From positions 992,001 through 1,056,000 of the forward strand of contig OZ250175.1 of NCBI GenBank assembly GCA_965238155.1: a DNA stretch of 64,000 nucleotides, in the 5' to 3' direction. The position numbers and the translations under genes were made by a program. Numbering within the stretch: position 1 is the stretch's first letter; every line of letters begins with the position of its first letter. The notes below the pieces were generated by a model, which saw nothing but the letters and a program-made list of their open reading frames with translations, was not told the origin of the DNA and searched no databases. Shown here piece after piece: positions 8,723-18,800 of the stretch. This DNA is from BJGV01 sp964196335 (lineage in GTDB: Bacteria > Pseudomonadota > Gammaproteobacteria > Burkholderiales > Nitrosomonadaceae).

Positions 8723-9403
8723 TTATATTAGTACCTGTTTTAGCCATTTACTTATATCAGCAATTTCTTCTTTACAAACTGAATGTGCCATCTGATACAT
8801 ATTCCAATTAACGCTATAGCCTAATTCAAGTAATTTCTGCTTTGACGATATGGCCAGATCTGGAGATATAACGGGGTCGTTATGACCATGTGCCATAAAA
8901 ATTCGGGTAGATGCGTTAGATTGATGAGCATCAATTATAAGCGTTTCTGCCAGTGGCAGATAACCTGACAGCACCAGGATGCCAGCAAGTTTATCAGGAT
9001 AGCGTAGACCAGTATGAAGTGCTAATGATCCTCCTTGGGAGAATCCTGCCAATACAATATTTTCCGGCTTGATACCGTTTTGGTTTTCTCTGCTGATCAG
9101 TTTTTCTACTGCAGATTGTGAAGCGCGTATTCTGGTTGCATCTTCGTCACTACTCAAGTTTTGACCGGATATGTCATACCATGCACGCATCACTGCTCCA
9201 TTATTAATACTAACCGGCTGCAATGGGGCATGAGGGAATACGAAGCGGATGTGCACGCCAGATTGCAGATTAAGCTCTTGTACAATGGGAACAAAATCGT
9301 TTCCATCTGCACCAAGACCGTGCATCCATAGAATAGAGTGAGTTGGTTGATCTCCGGTTTCAATTACAATACTGGGCAATAGATCAGTGGTTATATTGGT
9401 CAT
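8723..9403 (-). CDS. Alpha/beta-hydrolase carboxylesterase (phospholipase/carboxylesterase family)
   Basis: A 226-residue cytoplasmic esterase similar to bacterial carboxylesterase II and eukaryotic acyl-protein thioesterases. The catalytic triad is readable: Ser122 in GFSQGG, Asp176 in GHNDPV and His207 in MAHSVC. The oxyanion region MHGLGADGNDF is at residues 28-37. Such enzymes cleave short-chain esters, with the physiological substrate usually unknown. It is a single gene on the minus strand between convergent exbD and darP. Confidence 0.9.
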   Translation of the reverse strand: MTNITTDLLPSIVIETGDQPTHSILWMHGLGADGNDFVPIVQELNLQSGVHIRFVFPHAPLQPVSINNGAVMRAWYDISGQNLSSDEDATRIRASQSAVEKLISRENQNGIKPENIVLAGFSQGGSLALHTGLRYPDKLAGILVLSGYLPLAETLIIDAHQSNASTRIFMAHGHNDPVISPDLAISSKQKLLELGYSVNWNMYQMAHSVCKEEIADISKWLKQVLI

Positions 9404-9494
9404 ATATATAATGAAAACAGCTGGATGGATGGTAAGTCTGTGACAAACAGATTAAGGCTATATTGATTTGGAAATACTAATTAATTTTGATTTA

Positions 9495-10034
9495 TTATTT
9501 TATAACTACATCATTCTGTTCGATAGTTTTTGGAACATCTATTTGTAATTCTTGAAATAGGGCACGAAAACTTTTAAGTGTCTTGCCGGATAACATTTCT
9601 TTATGAGTGTTTCGCGTGAGTGTCCTTATACGTTGCAGATTAGCATCCGGGTATAGTCGTGCAAATTCAGCAAAAGCATTTTTGTCCTTCAGCAAACTAT
9701 TTCTCCAGCGTTCTATTTGATGTATCCATGCAGTATGTTGTTTAGATATACCGTCCCAGGTAGATAGTTTTTTCTTAATCGGGCATATATCTACCTCACG
9801 CATCAGCCTGCCAATATATTGTATCTGCCGACGGCGTGCTCCATATTTATGTATTTGTTTGGCTTCAATTATTGCTTCAAATAATGTATCTGGTAAGAAA
9901 AATTCTTTCAATTGATTGGGATTAAGCTCAATTAATCGCTCACCGATTTTCTGTAAAGAATGCATTTCCTGCTTAACGCGGGTTTTGCTGATCGTAGTAT
10001 CTTGCTTCAGGTTATTAGACTGAGTATTTTGCAT
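9495..10034 (-). CDS. darP: Ribosome-associated protein DarP (YjgA, DUF615)
   Basis: A basic helical protein, 179 residues from ATG 10034 (MQNTQSNN); an earlier ATG at 10076 would add 14 residues with no family match, so the shorter start is preferred. Signature segments are VKQEMHSLQKIGERLIEL and YGARRRQIQYIGRLMREVD, which define the DUF615/YjgA family. E. coli DarP binds late 50S precursors and helps ribosome assembly. It is divergent from pmbA, a neighbourhood conserved in many beta- and gammaproteobacteria, which supports the call. Confidence 0.9.
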   Translation of the reverse strand: MQNTQSNNLKQDTTISKTRVKQEMHSLQKIGERLIELNPNQLKEFFLPDTLFEAIIEAKQIHKYGARRRQIQYIGRLMREVDICPIKKKLSTWDGISKQHTAWIHQIERWRNSLLKDKNAFAEFARLYPDANLQRIRTLTRNTHKEMLSGKTLKSFRALFQELQIDVPKTIEQNDVVIK

Positions 10035-10206
10035 AATTACTACCTGTTCATTATGGGATTCAGAAGCTGCTATCATAGCGCTCTTTGGATTTAAATCCCA
10101 TTTGTACTTACCTAAAAATAAATTTCAGGGTATACAAAGGGCATTATTATCTGTTTTTTTGACGGAACTGACTTCCTTTTAAATTATATTCATAGGCGAT
10201 ATTATT

Positions 10207-11550
10207 ATGCACTCTCCAAGTTTTTCTTATCAGGTCGATACTCTCAAGCAGATAGCAAATGATATTTTGTACTATGCAAAAAAAGGCGGGGCAAGTAGTT
10301 GTGAAACTGATGTTTCAGAAGGTTTTGGCCAAAATGTTACAGTACGCAAGAGTGAGGTAGAGACCATTGAATATAACCGTGATAAAGGGTTGTCAGTGAC
10401 AGTCTATATAGGTCACAAGCGCGGTCATGCCAGCACCTCTGATTTTTCTAAACAGGCTGTGAATGATGCTGTAGCTGCTGCTCTTTCTATAGCCAAACAC
10501 ACTGCTGAGGACGATTGTGCTGGATTAGCAGATGCTAATCTATTAGCACAGAAATTTCCCGATCTTGATTTGTATTATCCGTGGAATTTATCGATAGATG
10601 AGGCAATACAGCTTGCCCGGACTTGTGAGGATAATGCTTTTGGAGTTGATAAGCGTATTATTAACTCTGAAGGGGCTTGTATTTCGCTAAGTGAATCACA
10701 ATTTATTTATGCAAATAGCTCTGGATTCATGGGTGGATATCCAACTTCTCGTCATAGTATTAGCTGTGCAGTAATTGCTGGTCAGAATGACACTATGCAG
10801 CGTGACTATTGGTACAGTTTGGCAAGAGATGCAGATGATTTAGAATCAGCTGAGTGTGTTGGCAAGAGAGCGGGAATGAGGAGTGTGACACGTTTGGGAG
10901 CAAGAAAATTAGTTACTTGTGAGGCCCCAGTTTTATTTGAAGCTCCCGTCGCTTCAGGATTAATAAGTCATTTTATTAGTGCTATAAGTGGTGCAAGCCT
11001 TTATCGGAAGTCATCTTTCCTAATGGATAGCATTGGTAAAAAAGTGTTTTCTCCAGATATACAGATACATGAATTACCTCATATAAAAAAAGGGTTAGCT
11101 AGTAGTGTATTTGATGACGAAGGAGTTTCAACACATGAGCGTAAAATTATCGACAATGGAATAGTACAGGGCTATTTTCTTGGCAGTTATTCAGCACGTA
11201 AGCTTGGGTTATATACTTCTGGAAATGCTGGTGGGAACCATAACATAACTATAAGTAACAGCAATCCTTTGGAATTTTCTGCCATACTCAAAGAAATGGA
11301 TAAAGGATTATTAGTGACTGAGCTGCTTGGTCAAGGAGTTAACCCGGTTACAGGTGACTACTCTCGTGGTGCAGCAGGCTATTGGGTAGAAGGTGGCGAA
11401 ATATGTTATCCGGTAGAAGAGATTACTATAGCGGGCAACCTGAAAGACATGTTAGGTAATATCTCAGCAATTGGGAACGACATAGTAGTGCATGGCTCTA
11501 AACAATGTGGCTCATTATTAGTCAAACAGATGACTGTTGCAGGGGGTTAA
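10207..11550 (+). CDS. pmbA: TldE/PmbA metalloprotease subunit
   Basis: A 447-residue protein of normal PmbA length. The N-terminal half has the family pattern GQNVTVRKSEVETIEYNRDKG and the C-terminal half has GNAGGNHNITIS and GYWVEGGEICYPVEEITIAGNLKDML. It lacks an HExxxH site, as PmbA does; the zinc ligands come from TldD, encoded at 2256. Together they form the TldD/E protease. The start has a plausible spacing after AT-rich leader sequence. It is divergent from darP. Confidence 0.94.
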   Translation: MHSPSFSYQVDTLKQIANDILYYAKKGGASSCETDVSEGFGQNVTVRKSEVETIEYNRDKGLSVTVYIGHKRGHASTSDFSKQAVNDAVAAALSIAKHTAEDDCAGLADANLLAQKFPDLDLYYPWNLSIDEAIQLARTCEDNAFGVDKRIINSEGACISLSESQFIYANSSGFMGGYPTSRHSISCAVIAGQNDTMQRDYWYSLARDADDLESAECVGKRAGMRSVTRLGARKLVTCEAPVLFEAPVASGLISHFISAISGASLYRKSSFLMDSIGKKVFSPDIQIHELPHIKKGLASSVFDDEGVSTHERKIIDNGIVQGYFLGSYSARKLGLYTSGNAGGNHNITISNSNPLEFSAILKEMDKGLLVTELLGQGVNPVTGDYSRGAAGYWVEGGEICYPVEEITIAGNLKDMLGNISAIGNDIVVHGSKQCGSLLVKQMTVAGG

Positions 11551-11656
11551 GCAGAGTACTGCAAATCTTCAAATTGACTTAAGCGCTATAAATTTAAAAT
11601 ACCTCGTAGACAACTTTTATCTGTTCAAACTAAGATTTAGTTAGTTTTATCTCTAA

Positions 11657-12730
11657 ATGAACTTACATCTTTTTATTCCAAATTTGTTCTGGCCGGACTC
11701 TACGTTTCATGAGATCTACCAGGATTTATCATTACCCGCAATCGAGACACTCTTTGCAAAGAGTTTGCAGACTAGAGATGAATCACAAGGAGTAGAAGCT
11801 TGGCTGTGTAAAGCTTTTAGTGTGGAAAAGCAGCAGGATCTACCGGTAGCACCTCTTACATTGTTATTAGATAAAGCAGGAGATATGGAAACAGGTGATG
11901 GTTATTGGTTACGAGCCGATCCGGTACATTTTCGGGTTGAGCATGATCAGGTGTTATTGGCTGATAGTCGTACTTTCCGCATTTCATTAGAAGAAGCTTG
12001 CCAATTTGTTGGGGTCATTAACAAACATTTTGCTGAGGATAATCTCTCTCCATTATGTGGGATTGATGACAAGCGGAAATTAATATCATTTTTGCCCTTA
12101 TGCGCTGATCGTTGGTATTTATATATGCAGAGAACTCCTCTTATTCATACTCAACTACTAAGTGAAGTTGCCGTAAAGAATATTAATGATTTTTTCCCAT
12201 ATGGCGCTGAGGAAATATTCTGGAGAGGAATACTCAATGAAATTCAAATGTTATTGCATGAGCACCCTCTCAACCAGGTTCGTGAAGAACGTGGAGATTT
12301 GTCACTAAATGGTATTTGGTTCTGGGGAGGTGGTGTTATACCTAAGCTTGTCACTTCACCTTATGTACATGTATGGAGTAATGATATTTTCCCCCGCGCT
12401 TTGGCGATGGCTTGTGGTACGAATCATACGGAACTTCCGGTCAATTTGGATGCATGGCAGCAATCGAATAAATCTGGCAGGCACCTTGTTTTTCTGGATG
12501 CCTTACATGGAAAATCCCAATATGGAGATGCCTATGGTTGGCGTGAGAGTCTTAAAGAATTGGAAAAGGAATGGTTCGAACCTTTACTTAATATGCTAAA
12601 AGAATATGTTATTAATCAGTTAACTATAACTACCATCAATAAAGGCGTCGCTAGAAATTTTTTCATAACAAGAAATGATCTTTATAAATTCTGGCGCATG
12701 GGAAGACCGTTTTCAACATATGTTGACTGA
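11657..12730 (+). CDS. RpfE/COG4255-type protein, phosphoglycerate-mutase-like family
   Basis: A 357-residue protein of the family usually found just upstream of recJ in betaproteobacteria and called RpfE-type regulatory protein or cofactor-independent phosphoglycerate mutase-like (COG4255). Visible family traits are LTLLLDKAGD...GYWLRADPVHFRVEHDQVLLAD near residues 70-105 and the SLNGIWFWGGG segment near 220. No metal-binding Asp/His set of a genuine iPGM is apparent, so an enzyme activity is doubtful. The actual function is unknown. Here an EAL gene sits between it and recJ. Confidence 0.78.
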   Translation: MNLHLFIPNLFWPDSTFHEIYQDLSLPAIETLFAKSLQTRDESQGVEAWLCKAFSVEKQQDLPVAPLTLLLDKAGDMETGDGYWLRADPVHFRVEHDQVLLADSRTFRISLEEACQFVGVINKHFAEDNLSPLCGIDDKRKLISFLPLCADRWYLYMQRTPLIHTQLLSEVAVKNINDFFPYGAEEIFWRGILNEIQMLLHEHPLNQVREERGDLSLNGIWFWGGGVIPKLVTSPYVHVWSNDIFPRALAMACGTNHTELPVNLDAWQQSNKSGRHLVFLDALHGKSQYGDAYGWRESLKELEKEWFEPLLNMLKEYVINQLTITTINKGVARNFFITRNDLYKFWRMGRPFSTYVD

Positions 12731-12782
12731 TAGCTAGCAATTTTATGTGGAAATTGAGCTGTATTCAGCTGTGTTTAATATA

Positions 12783-12846
12783 TTCAGGAGATTTGCAATA
12801 TCTTATATAATAGAGATATAAGCAATGCTCTCAAAGAGAGGCATTG
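12783..12846 (+). promoter_or_regulatory. Promoter and 5' hairpin ahead of the EAL gene
   Basis: A perfect TATAAT lies at 12806-12811 with a poor -35 (TTCAGG, 12783-12788) at 17 bp spacing. The predicted transcript would start near 12818, and an inverted repeat follows at once (12823-12846, CAATGCTCTC / GAGAGGCATTG with one bulged base), leaving ~50 nt to the ATG at 12894. The hairpin has no U-run, so it is more likely a stabilising 5' stem or a regulatory leader than a terminator. Confidence 0.4.
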
Positions 12847-12893
12847 TAGAGATATTTCAATATTTTTAGTATTACGATGAGAGTAATAAACCT

Positions 12894-13688
12894 ATGGCAG
12901 ATAAAGAGATAAATACTGATTTGGAAGAGAATAATTCTGAAAGGGATATTTCAGCGGGTCGCGTTATCCAGGCTATTGAAGAAGATAAGTTCTGTTTGTT
13001 CTGTCAGGTAATCAAACCAGTGAAACAAAGTGTAAACATGTGTGCGCACCATGAAATTCTAATCCGAATGTCAGAGGAAGAAGACAATCTGATCCCGCCA
13101 GGCACATTTCTTCCTTTTGTCGAAGAGTACAAAATGATGCCTCGCTTGGATAGATGGGTTGTAAGATATGTAATACAGTGGCTTTCTTCCCACCAGTTGC
13201 CATCGGGATCAATATTTTTTATAAATCTAGCTAAAGATACGGTTTGTGATCCCGATTTCCCGGATTTTGTTCAAGATCAATTAGAAGGAACCAATGTTCC
13301 GGCAAGTATGATATGTTTTGAAGTAGAAGAATCAGACGTATCTTCAAATCTTAAAGATGCTTCATTATTTGTTTCGAGAATTAGGGATTATGGCTGTAGT
13401 ATTGCTTTGTGTAGTTTTGGCCGCGATCCGGCTTCCTTTGATTTGCTTAGAAACCTAAAAATTGATTATTTAAAAATTGATGGGGATATGGTCTGCTATA
13501 TGTTTCAGGACCCAATCAACCTTGCCAAGGTTGCGGCAATAAATAGAGTTGCTCACACAATAGGCATTCAGACTGTTGCTGAGCAAGTTGAAACAGATGA
13601 TGTAATTGCAAAGTTACGAGAAATTGAAGTAGATTTTGCACAAGGATTCGGCCTGGGGAGACCTCAGTCACTAGATGAGATTGCATAA
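12894..13688 (+). CDS. Degenerate EAL-domain protein, probably not an active phosphodiesterase
   Basis: A 264-residue, single-domain EAL-fold protein without membrane segment. Conserved positions are present as Glu54 (in HEILIRM, the EAL position), Asn111 (FINLA), Glu143 (FEVEES), Lys194 (LKIDG), Glu230 (VAEQVE) and Gln250 (QGFGLGRP). The metal-binding Asp pair of the DDFG motif is replaced by Cys173-Ser174 (LCSFGRD). Active c-di-GMP phosphodiesterases need these Asp residues, so this protein more likely binds c-di-GMP or a protein partner. It has its own probable promoter and lies between the RpfE-type gene and recJ. Confidence 0.85.
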   Translation: MADKEINTDLEENNSERDISAGRVIQAIEEDKFCLFCQVIKPVKQSVNMCAHHEILIRMSEEEDNLIPPGTFLPFVEEYKMMPRLDRWVVRYVIQWLSSHQLPSGSIFFINLAKDTVCDPDFPDFVQDQLEGTNVPASMICFEVEESDVSSNLKDASLFVSRIRDYGCSIALCSFGRDPASFDLLRNLKIDYLKIDGDMVCYMFQDPINLAKVAAINRVAHTIGIQTVAEQVETDDVIAKLREIEVDFAQGFGLGRPQSLDEIA

Positions 13689-13976
13689 ATTCAGGAAATA
13701 GAGAGGAAGCTATTTCTTATTTATATTTCATGTTTAAAAATTAAAATGAAGTACTAAGATAATTCTATAGGTTGTACTATAACTTTCTATTTATCTGCTA
13801 CGAGTAGTTAATACTTAAAATTGTTGTTATTCTAATCTTACACTTCTTAATCTACATATCATTGTATTTACTGAATGTACCGGCTCCTTTCAACCTGAAT
13901 AAAGGGAGGCGTATAGATTTTATTTTTAGTCTTGGGTGCTATTTTTTAAAGAATAGAAATTTGATTAGTCTTCCGA

Positions 13977-15731
13977 ATGACAAATATTGTTGCCCGAAAC
14001 TATACTTCTGATTCCTTAGAATCACTAATCAGACATGGGATTCATCCTGCTTTAGCTCGTGTTTATGCTGCCCGAGGCATTGATGGACCTAAGCAAATTA
14101 CAAAAGATCTGTCTCAGCTGGTTCCGTTTAGGCATCTGAAAAATATCTCGATAATGGCTACACTTCTTGCGGATGCAATAATTGCGAGAAAGCGTTTATT
14201 GATAGTAGCTGATTACGATTCAGATGGAGCAACCGCATGTGCAGTAGGAATGCGCGCATTGAGAAAATTTGGTGCAATAGTGGATTATCTGGTGCCGAAT
14301 CGTTTTGAGTATGGTTATGGCTTGACTCCGGAGATTGTACAATTAGCTGCTAATCCAACTGAGGGAAATAGACCCGATATACTCATTACAGTAGATAATG
14401 GGATCGCCAGTATAGAAGGTGTAGCAGAAGCTAATCGTCTTGGCATACAGGTGCTTATTACTGATCACCATTTGCCCGGAGATAAGTTACCGGATGCAAC
14501 TGCCATAGTAAACCCCAATCAGCCAGACTGTAATTTTCCTAGTAAGAATATAGCTGGCGTAGGTGTAATGTTTTACCTGATGCTTGCGTTACGTGCAGAG
14601 TTCCGTGCACGTGGAACGTTTGTTTCAGAGAAAGAGCCTAATCTTGCTGGTTTACTTGATCTAGTAGCACTGGGCACTGTTGCTGATGTAGTAAAACTAG
14701 ATATGAATAACCGTATTTTGGTGCAACAGGGACTGTATCGTATTCGAAATGGACGTGGTTGCGCAGGTATAAACACTTTGCTTCGTATAGTGCGGAGAGA
14801 CTTCCGACGGGTATCAACTTATGAGCTGGGATTTATGCTGGGTCCAAGATTAAATGCAGCGGGGAGACTTGATGATATGTCACTTGGTATTGAGTGTCTC
14901 ATTACTGATAATGAGTCACATGCCATGAAGCTTTCTCAGCAGCTTGATGCACTTAATATTCAGCGTCGAGAAATAGAAACTGATATGCAAAGTAGCGCGG
15001 AAACTCTGATAGAGAAGATTCTTATTGCCCCAAATTTAAATCAGAAAGATCAAATTCCACACAGTATAATTCTGTTTGATTCTTGCTGGCACCAGGGTGT
15101 AATCGGAATTCTTGCATCTCGTATTAGAGATAAATTCTATAGGCCTGTAATTGTATTTGCTCCTGGAAATAATGATGAAATAAAAGGCTCAGGAAGATCT
15201 ATTTCTGGATTTCATCTTCGAGATGCATTAGATATAGTCTCAAAACGTAATCCTGGATTACTACTAAAATTCGGTGGTCATGCAGCAGCAGCAGGTTTGA
15301 CTGTACATCTGAATAATTTTGATAAATTTCAGAATGCTTTCGAGCAAACAGCACAAACTTTGCTTACTTCCGGAGATCTCTTACGTATTATTGAGACAGA
15401 TGGTGATTTAAATGAGTCAGAAATGAACCTGGATTTAGCTCAGAATTTTGCAGAGCAGGTATGGGGGCAGGGTTTCCCTTGTCCTACATTCAATGCTCGC
15501 TTCAGAGTGGAAAGTCAGTATGTGGTAGGGGAAAAACATCTCAAATTAAAATTGAGAAAATCTGATCCAGATACTGGAAAACAAAAGTTAGGCCGTCTAT
15601 ATGAAGCGATGTTGTTTTTTTATCAGGACTCTCTTCCTGAAACAATTGACGCTGTTTATCGCCTTAATATAAACGAATACAGCGGTAATACCAGTCTACA
15701 ACTTATACTGGACCATTGGGTCCCAGTATAA
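13977..15731 (+). CDS. recJ: Single-stranded-DNA-specific exonuclease RecJ
   Basis: A 584-residue RecJ of usual length. DHH-family metal motifs are visible: Asp79-Tyr-Asp81-Ser-Asp83-Gly, TVDNGI with Asp140, and DHH at 163-165; the DHHA1 part contains GSGRSISGFHLRDAL and the glycine motif KFGGHAAAAGL. It degrades ssDNA 5' to 3' in RecF recombination, mismatch repair and base-excision repair. The ~290 bp before it contain no gene; the ribosome-binding site is weak. mfd follows 158 bp downstream, giving a DNA-repair pair. Confidence 0.96.
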   Translation: MTNIVARNYTSDSLESLIRHGIHPALARVYAARGIDGPKQITKDLSQLVPFRHLKNISIMATLLADAIIARKRLLIVADYDSDGATACAVGMRALRKFGAIVDYLVPNRFEYGYGLTPEIVQLAANPTEGNRPDILITVDNGIASIEGVAEANRLGIQVLITDHHLPGDKLPDATAIVNPNQPDCNFPSKNIAGVGVMFYLMLALRAEFRARGTFVSEKEPNLAGLLDLVALGTVADVVKLDMNNRILVQQGLYRIRNGRGCAGINTLLRIVRRDFRRVSTYELGFMLGPRLNAAGRLDDMSLGIECLITDNESHAMKLSQQLDALNIQRREIETDMQSSAETLIEKILIAPNLNQKDQIPHSIILFDSCWHQGVIGILASRIRDKFYRPVIVFAPGNNDEIKGSGRSISGFHLRDALDIVSKRNPGLLLKFGGHAAAAGLTVHLNNFDKFQNAFEQTAQTLLTSGDLLRIIETDGDLNESEMNLDLAQNFAEQVWGQGFPCPTFNARFRVESQYVVGEKHLKLKLRKSDPDTGKQKLGRLYEAMLFFYQDSLPETIDAVYRLNINEYSGNTSLQLILDHWVPV

Positions 15732-15889
15732 GGACTATCATATCGATAGAGAGTCTTTTCTTATATTGAGTTCTAAAGGTTTTAATATAAATTGGCAAAA
15801 GAACGTAGTTAGAAAATTGACATATAATGATTGGATTTAACCAGAATATCAGATCTTTTTGTTTTAATAATCTTTTAGTATGAGTTCAG

Positions 15890-18800
15890 ATGCAATTCAA
15901 GTTTATCTCTCCCAAACCAGGTTCAATTACCCATTATTCTTATTTTGACGGCTCCGGAGATGCCTGCATTCTTGCAAAGATAGCGCAACAGGAAAAGCCT
16001 ATTGTCATCATTACTTCCAGCGCGTTAGAAGCACAGAGATTGCTGGAAGAAATGCCTTTTTTCACACCTGATCTGAAGGTACATCTGTTGCCTGATTGGG
16101 AAACACTCCCTTACGATAACCTTTCACCCCATCACGATCTAATCTCCGAACGCCTTGCTACTCTTTACCAGGTTATGAACAGTTCCTGCGATGTATTGAT
16201 TGTTCCTGTAACAACAGCGCTCTATCGTATGTCACCACGTGAGTATCTTGCTGCGTATACATTTTTCATTAAATGCGGAGAAATATTCGATTTGGAATTA
16301 TTTCTTCGTCAGATGACACTGGCAGGTTATACCCATGTAACCCAGGTACTCTCGCCAGGAGAATACAGTGTGCGTGGTGGGCTAATTGATTTATTCCCAA
16401 TGGGTAGTTCATTACCTTATCGTGTTGATAGAATGGATAAAGAAATAGAGACTATCAGAACGTTTGATGTGGATACACAAAGAAGTATTTATCCGGTAGA
16501 TGAGATACGGTTATTACCGGCACGTGAGTTTCCATTTAATGAGGATGGTCGTGCATGTTTTCGAGGAAATTTTCGTGAGAGGTTTGAAGGTGATCCTTCA
16601 AAGTGTCGTATTTACAAAGATGTTGGTAAGGGTATTGCACCTGCAGGGATTGAATACTATCTGCCACTATTTTTTGAGCAGACTGCAACGTTATTCGATT
16701 ACCTTCCAGAGTCTGCGTTGCTATGTCTGCATCATGACATTCATTCGGAGATAGAAAGCTTCTGGAGCGATACTTTGTCTCGTTATAAGTTATTACGAGG
16801 TGATGCCAGCCGGCCTTTGATTCCACCAGATAATTTATTTCTAACTGCTGAAGAGTTTTTCATAAACCTTAAACCATATTCAAGAATCAAGATTCAACCG
16901 GAACTTAAAGAGTCACAATCAGGAACTCAAGATTTTACTAGTTGCCTGCCACCTATACAGATTGACCGACGTGCCGCCAATCCTGTAGAAAAACTTGCTA
17001 CATTTGTAGATAAATTCACGTCTTCCGGTAAGCGCGTATTGCTTCTGGCAGAAAGTTTAGGAAGACGCGAGCTGATTGCTGATCATTTAAAGCAATATGA
17101 TCTGTTTCCTGAAATTTGTAATGACTATATGCAATTCTTGGAAAGTACAGAATCTTTTATGCTCTGCGTCTCTCCTTTACATAATGGATTTGTTCTTGAC
17201 GAAGAAGCTTTCGCTTTTATTACTGAAAGTGAGCTTTATGCTATACACCTTTATAAAAGACGTGAGCGTGATTCGCGAAATGTAGCATCAGTAACGGATA
17301 CAATGTTACGTGATTTATCCGAAATAAAAATTGGTGAGCCTGTAGTACATGAGCAACATGGAATAGGCCGCTATTCAGGTTTAGTGAATATGGACCTGGG
17401 AAATAGTAACCATATACAACTGAGTGAGTTTCTCTTACTAGAGTACGACAGCGGAGATAAACTTTATGTACCGGTTTCACAATTACATCTTATCAGTCGG
17501 TATAGTGGGGCAGCGCCGGAAGCTGCTCCTTTACACAAACTTGGTAGCAGCCAATGGGACAAGGCTAAGCGTAAAGCAATTAAGCAGGTACGTGATACTG
17601 CTGCTGAATTACTAAATTTATACGCACAACGTGCAAACCGAGTAGGTTATAAATTTGGAATTAGTCAGCATGATTACGAGGCTTTTGCTGAAGGTTTTGG
17701 CTTTGAAGAAACACCCGATCAGGCTTCTGCCATTAATGCTGTAATTAAGGATCTGAATTCAAATAAGCCAATGGATCGATTGATCTGCGGAGATGTCGGT
17801 TTCGGTAAAACAGAAGTAGCATTAAGAGCTGCTTTTATTGCTGCTTCAAATGGGAAACAGGTAGCTGTGCTTGTACCGACGACTTTACTTGCAGAACAGC
17901 ATTTCCAGAATTTTTCTGATCGTTTTGGTTTAATTGCTGACCAATGGCCGGTGGTAATCGCAGAGATGTCACGTTTTCGTTCAGCTAAAGAGCAGGCCAA
18001 GGTAATAGAGGGATTAGCTGAGGGCAGAGTAGATATCGTAATTGGAACTCACAAATTAATTCAAAAGAATGTGAAGTTCAAAAATCTTGGACTGGTTATT
18101 ATAGATGAGGAACATCGGTTTGGTGTGCGTCAGAAGGATCAGTTTAAAAATCTTCGATCTGAAGTGGATGTATTAACGCTAACTGCCACACCTATTCCTC
18201 GTACACTTTCTATGTCATTAGAAGGTCTGCGTGATTTTTCTGTGATTACTACAGCACCACAACGACGGCTTGCCATCAAAACTTTTGTTAATCATTTTTC
18301 TAAAGGTATTATTCGGGAAGCATGTTTGCGGGAAATAAAGCGGGGCGGGCAGATTTATTATTTACATAATTCTGTGGAAACCATTCAGTCTGCATACAAT
18401 AGTCTTACACGGTTGTTACCTGAAGTAAGTATTAAAATTGCTCATGGACAAATGCGTGAGCGCGATCTTGAGCATGTGATGAGGAATTTTTACAGGCAGC
18501 AATTCAATATGTTGATTTGCACAACAATCATTGAGACCGGGATTGATATTCCAAGTGCCAATACAATTATCATCGATCGTGCAGATAAATTTGGTCTTGC
18601 ACAGTTACACCAGCTACGTGGACGTGTTGGTCGTTCTCATCATCAGGCCTACGCATACTTGCTCGTACCAGAAGAAGAAGCTTTGGGTACAAGAGCTAAG
18701 AAACGTATTGATGCGATCCAGACAATGGAAGGGTTAGGTGTGGGGTATTATCTGGCCATGCATGATTTAGAGATTCGCGGCGCAGGTGAAGTTCTTGGAG

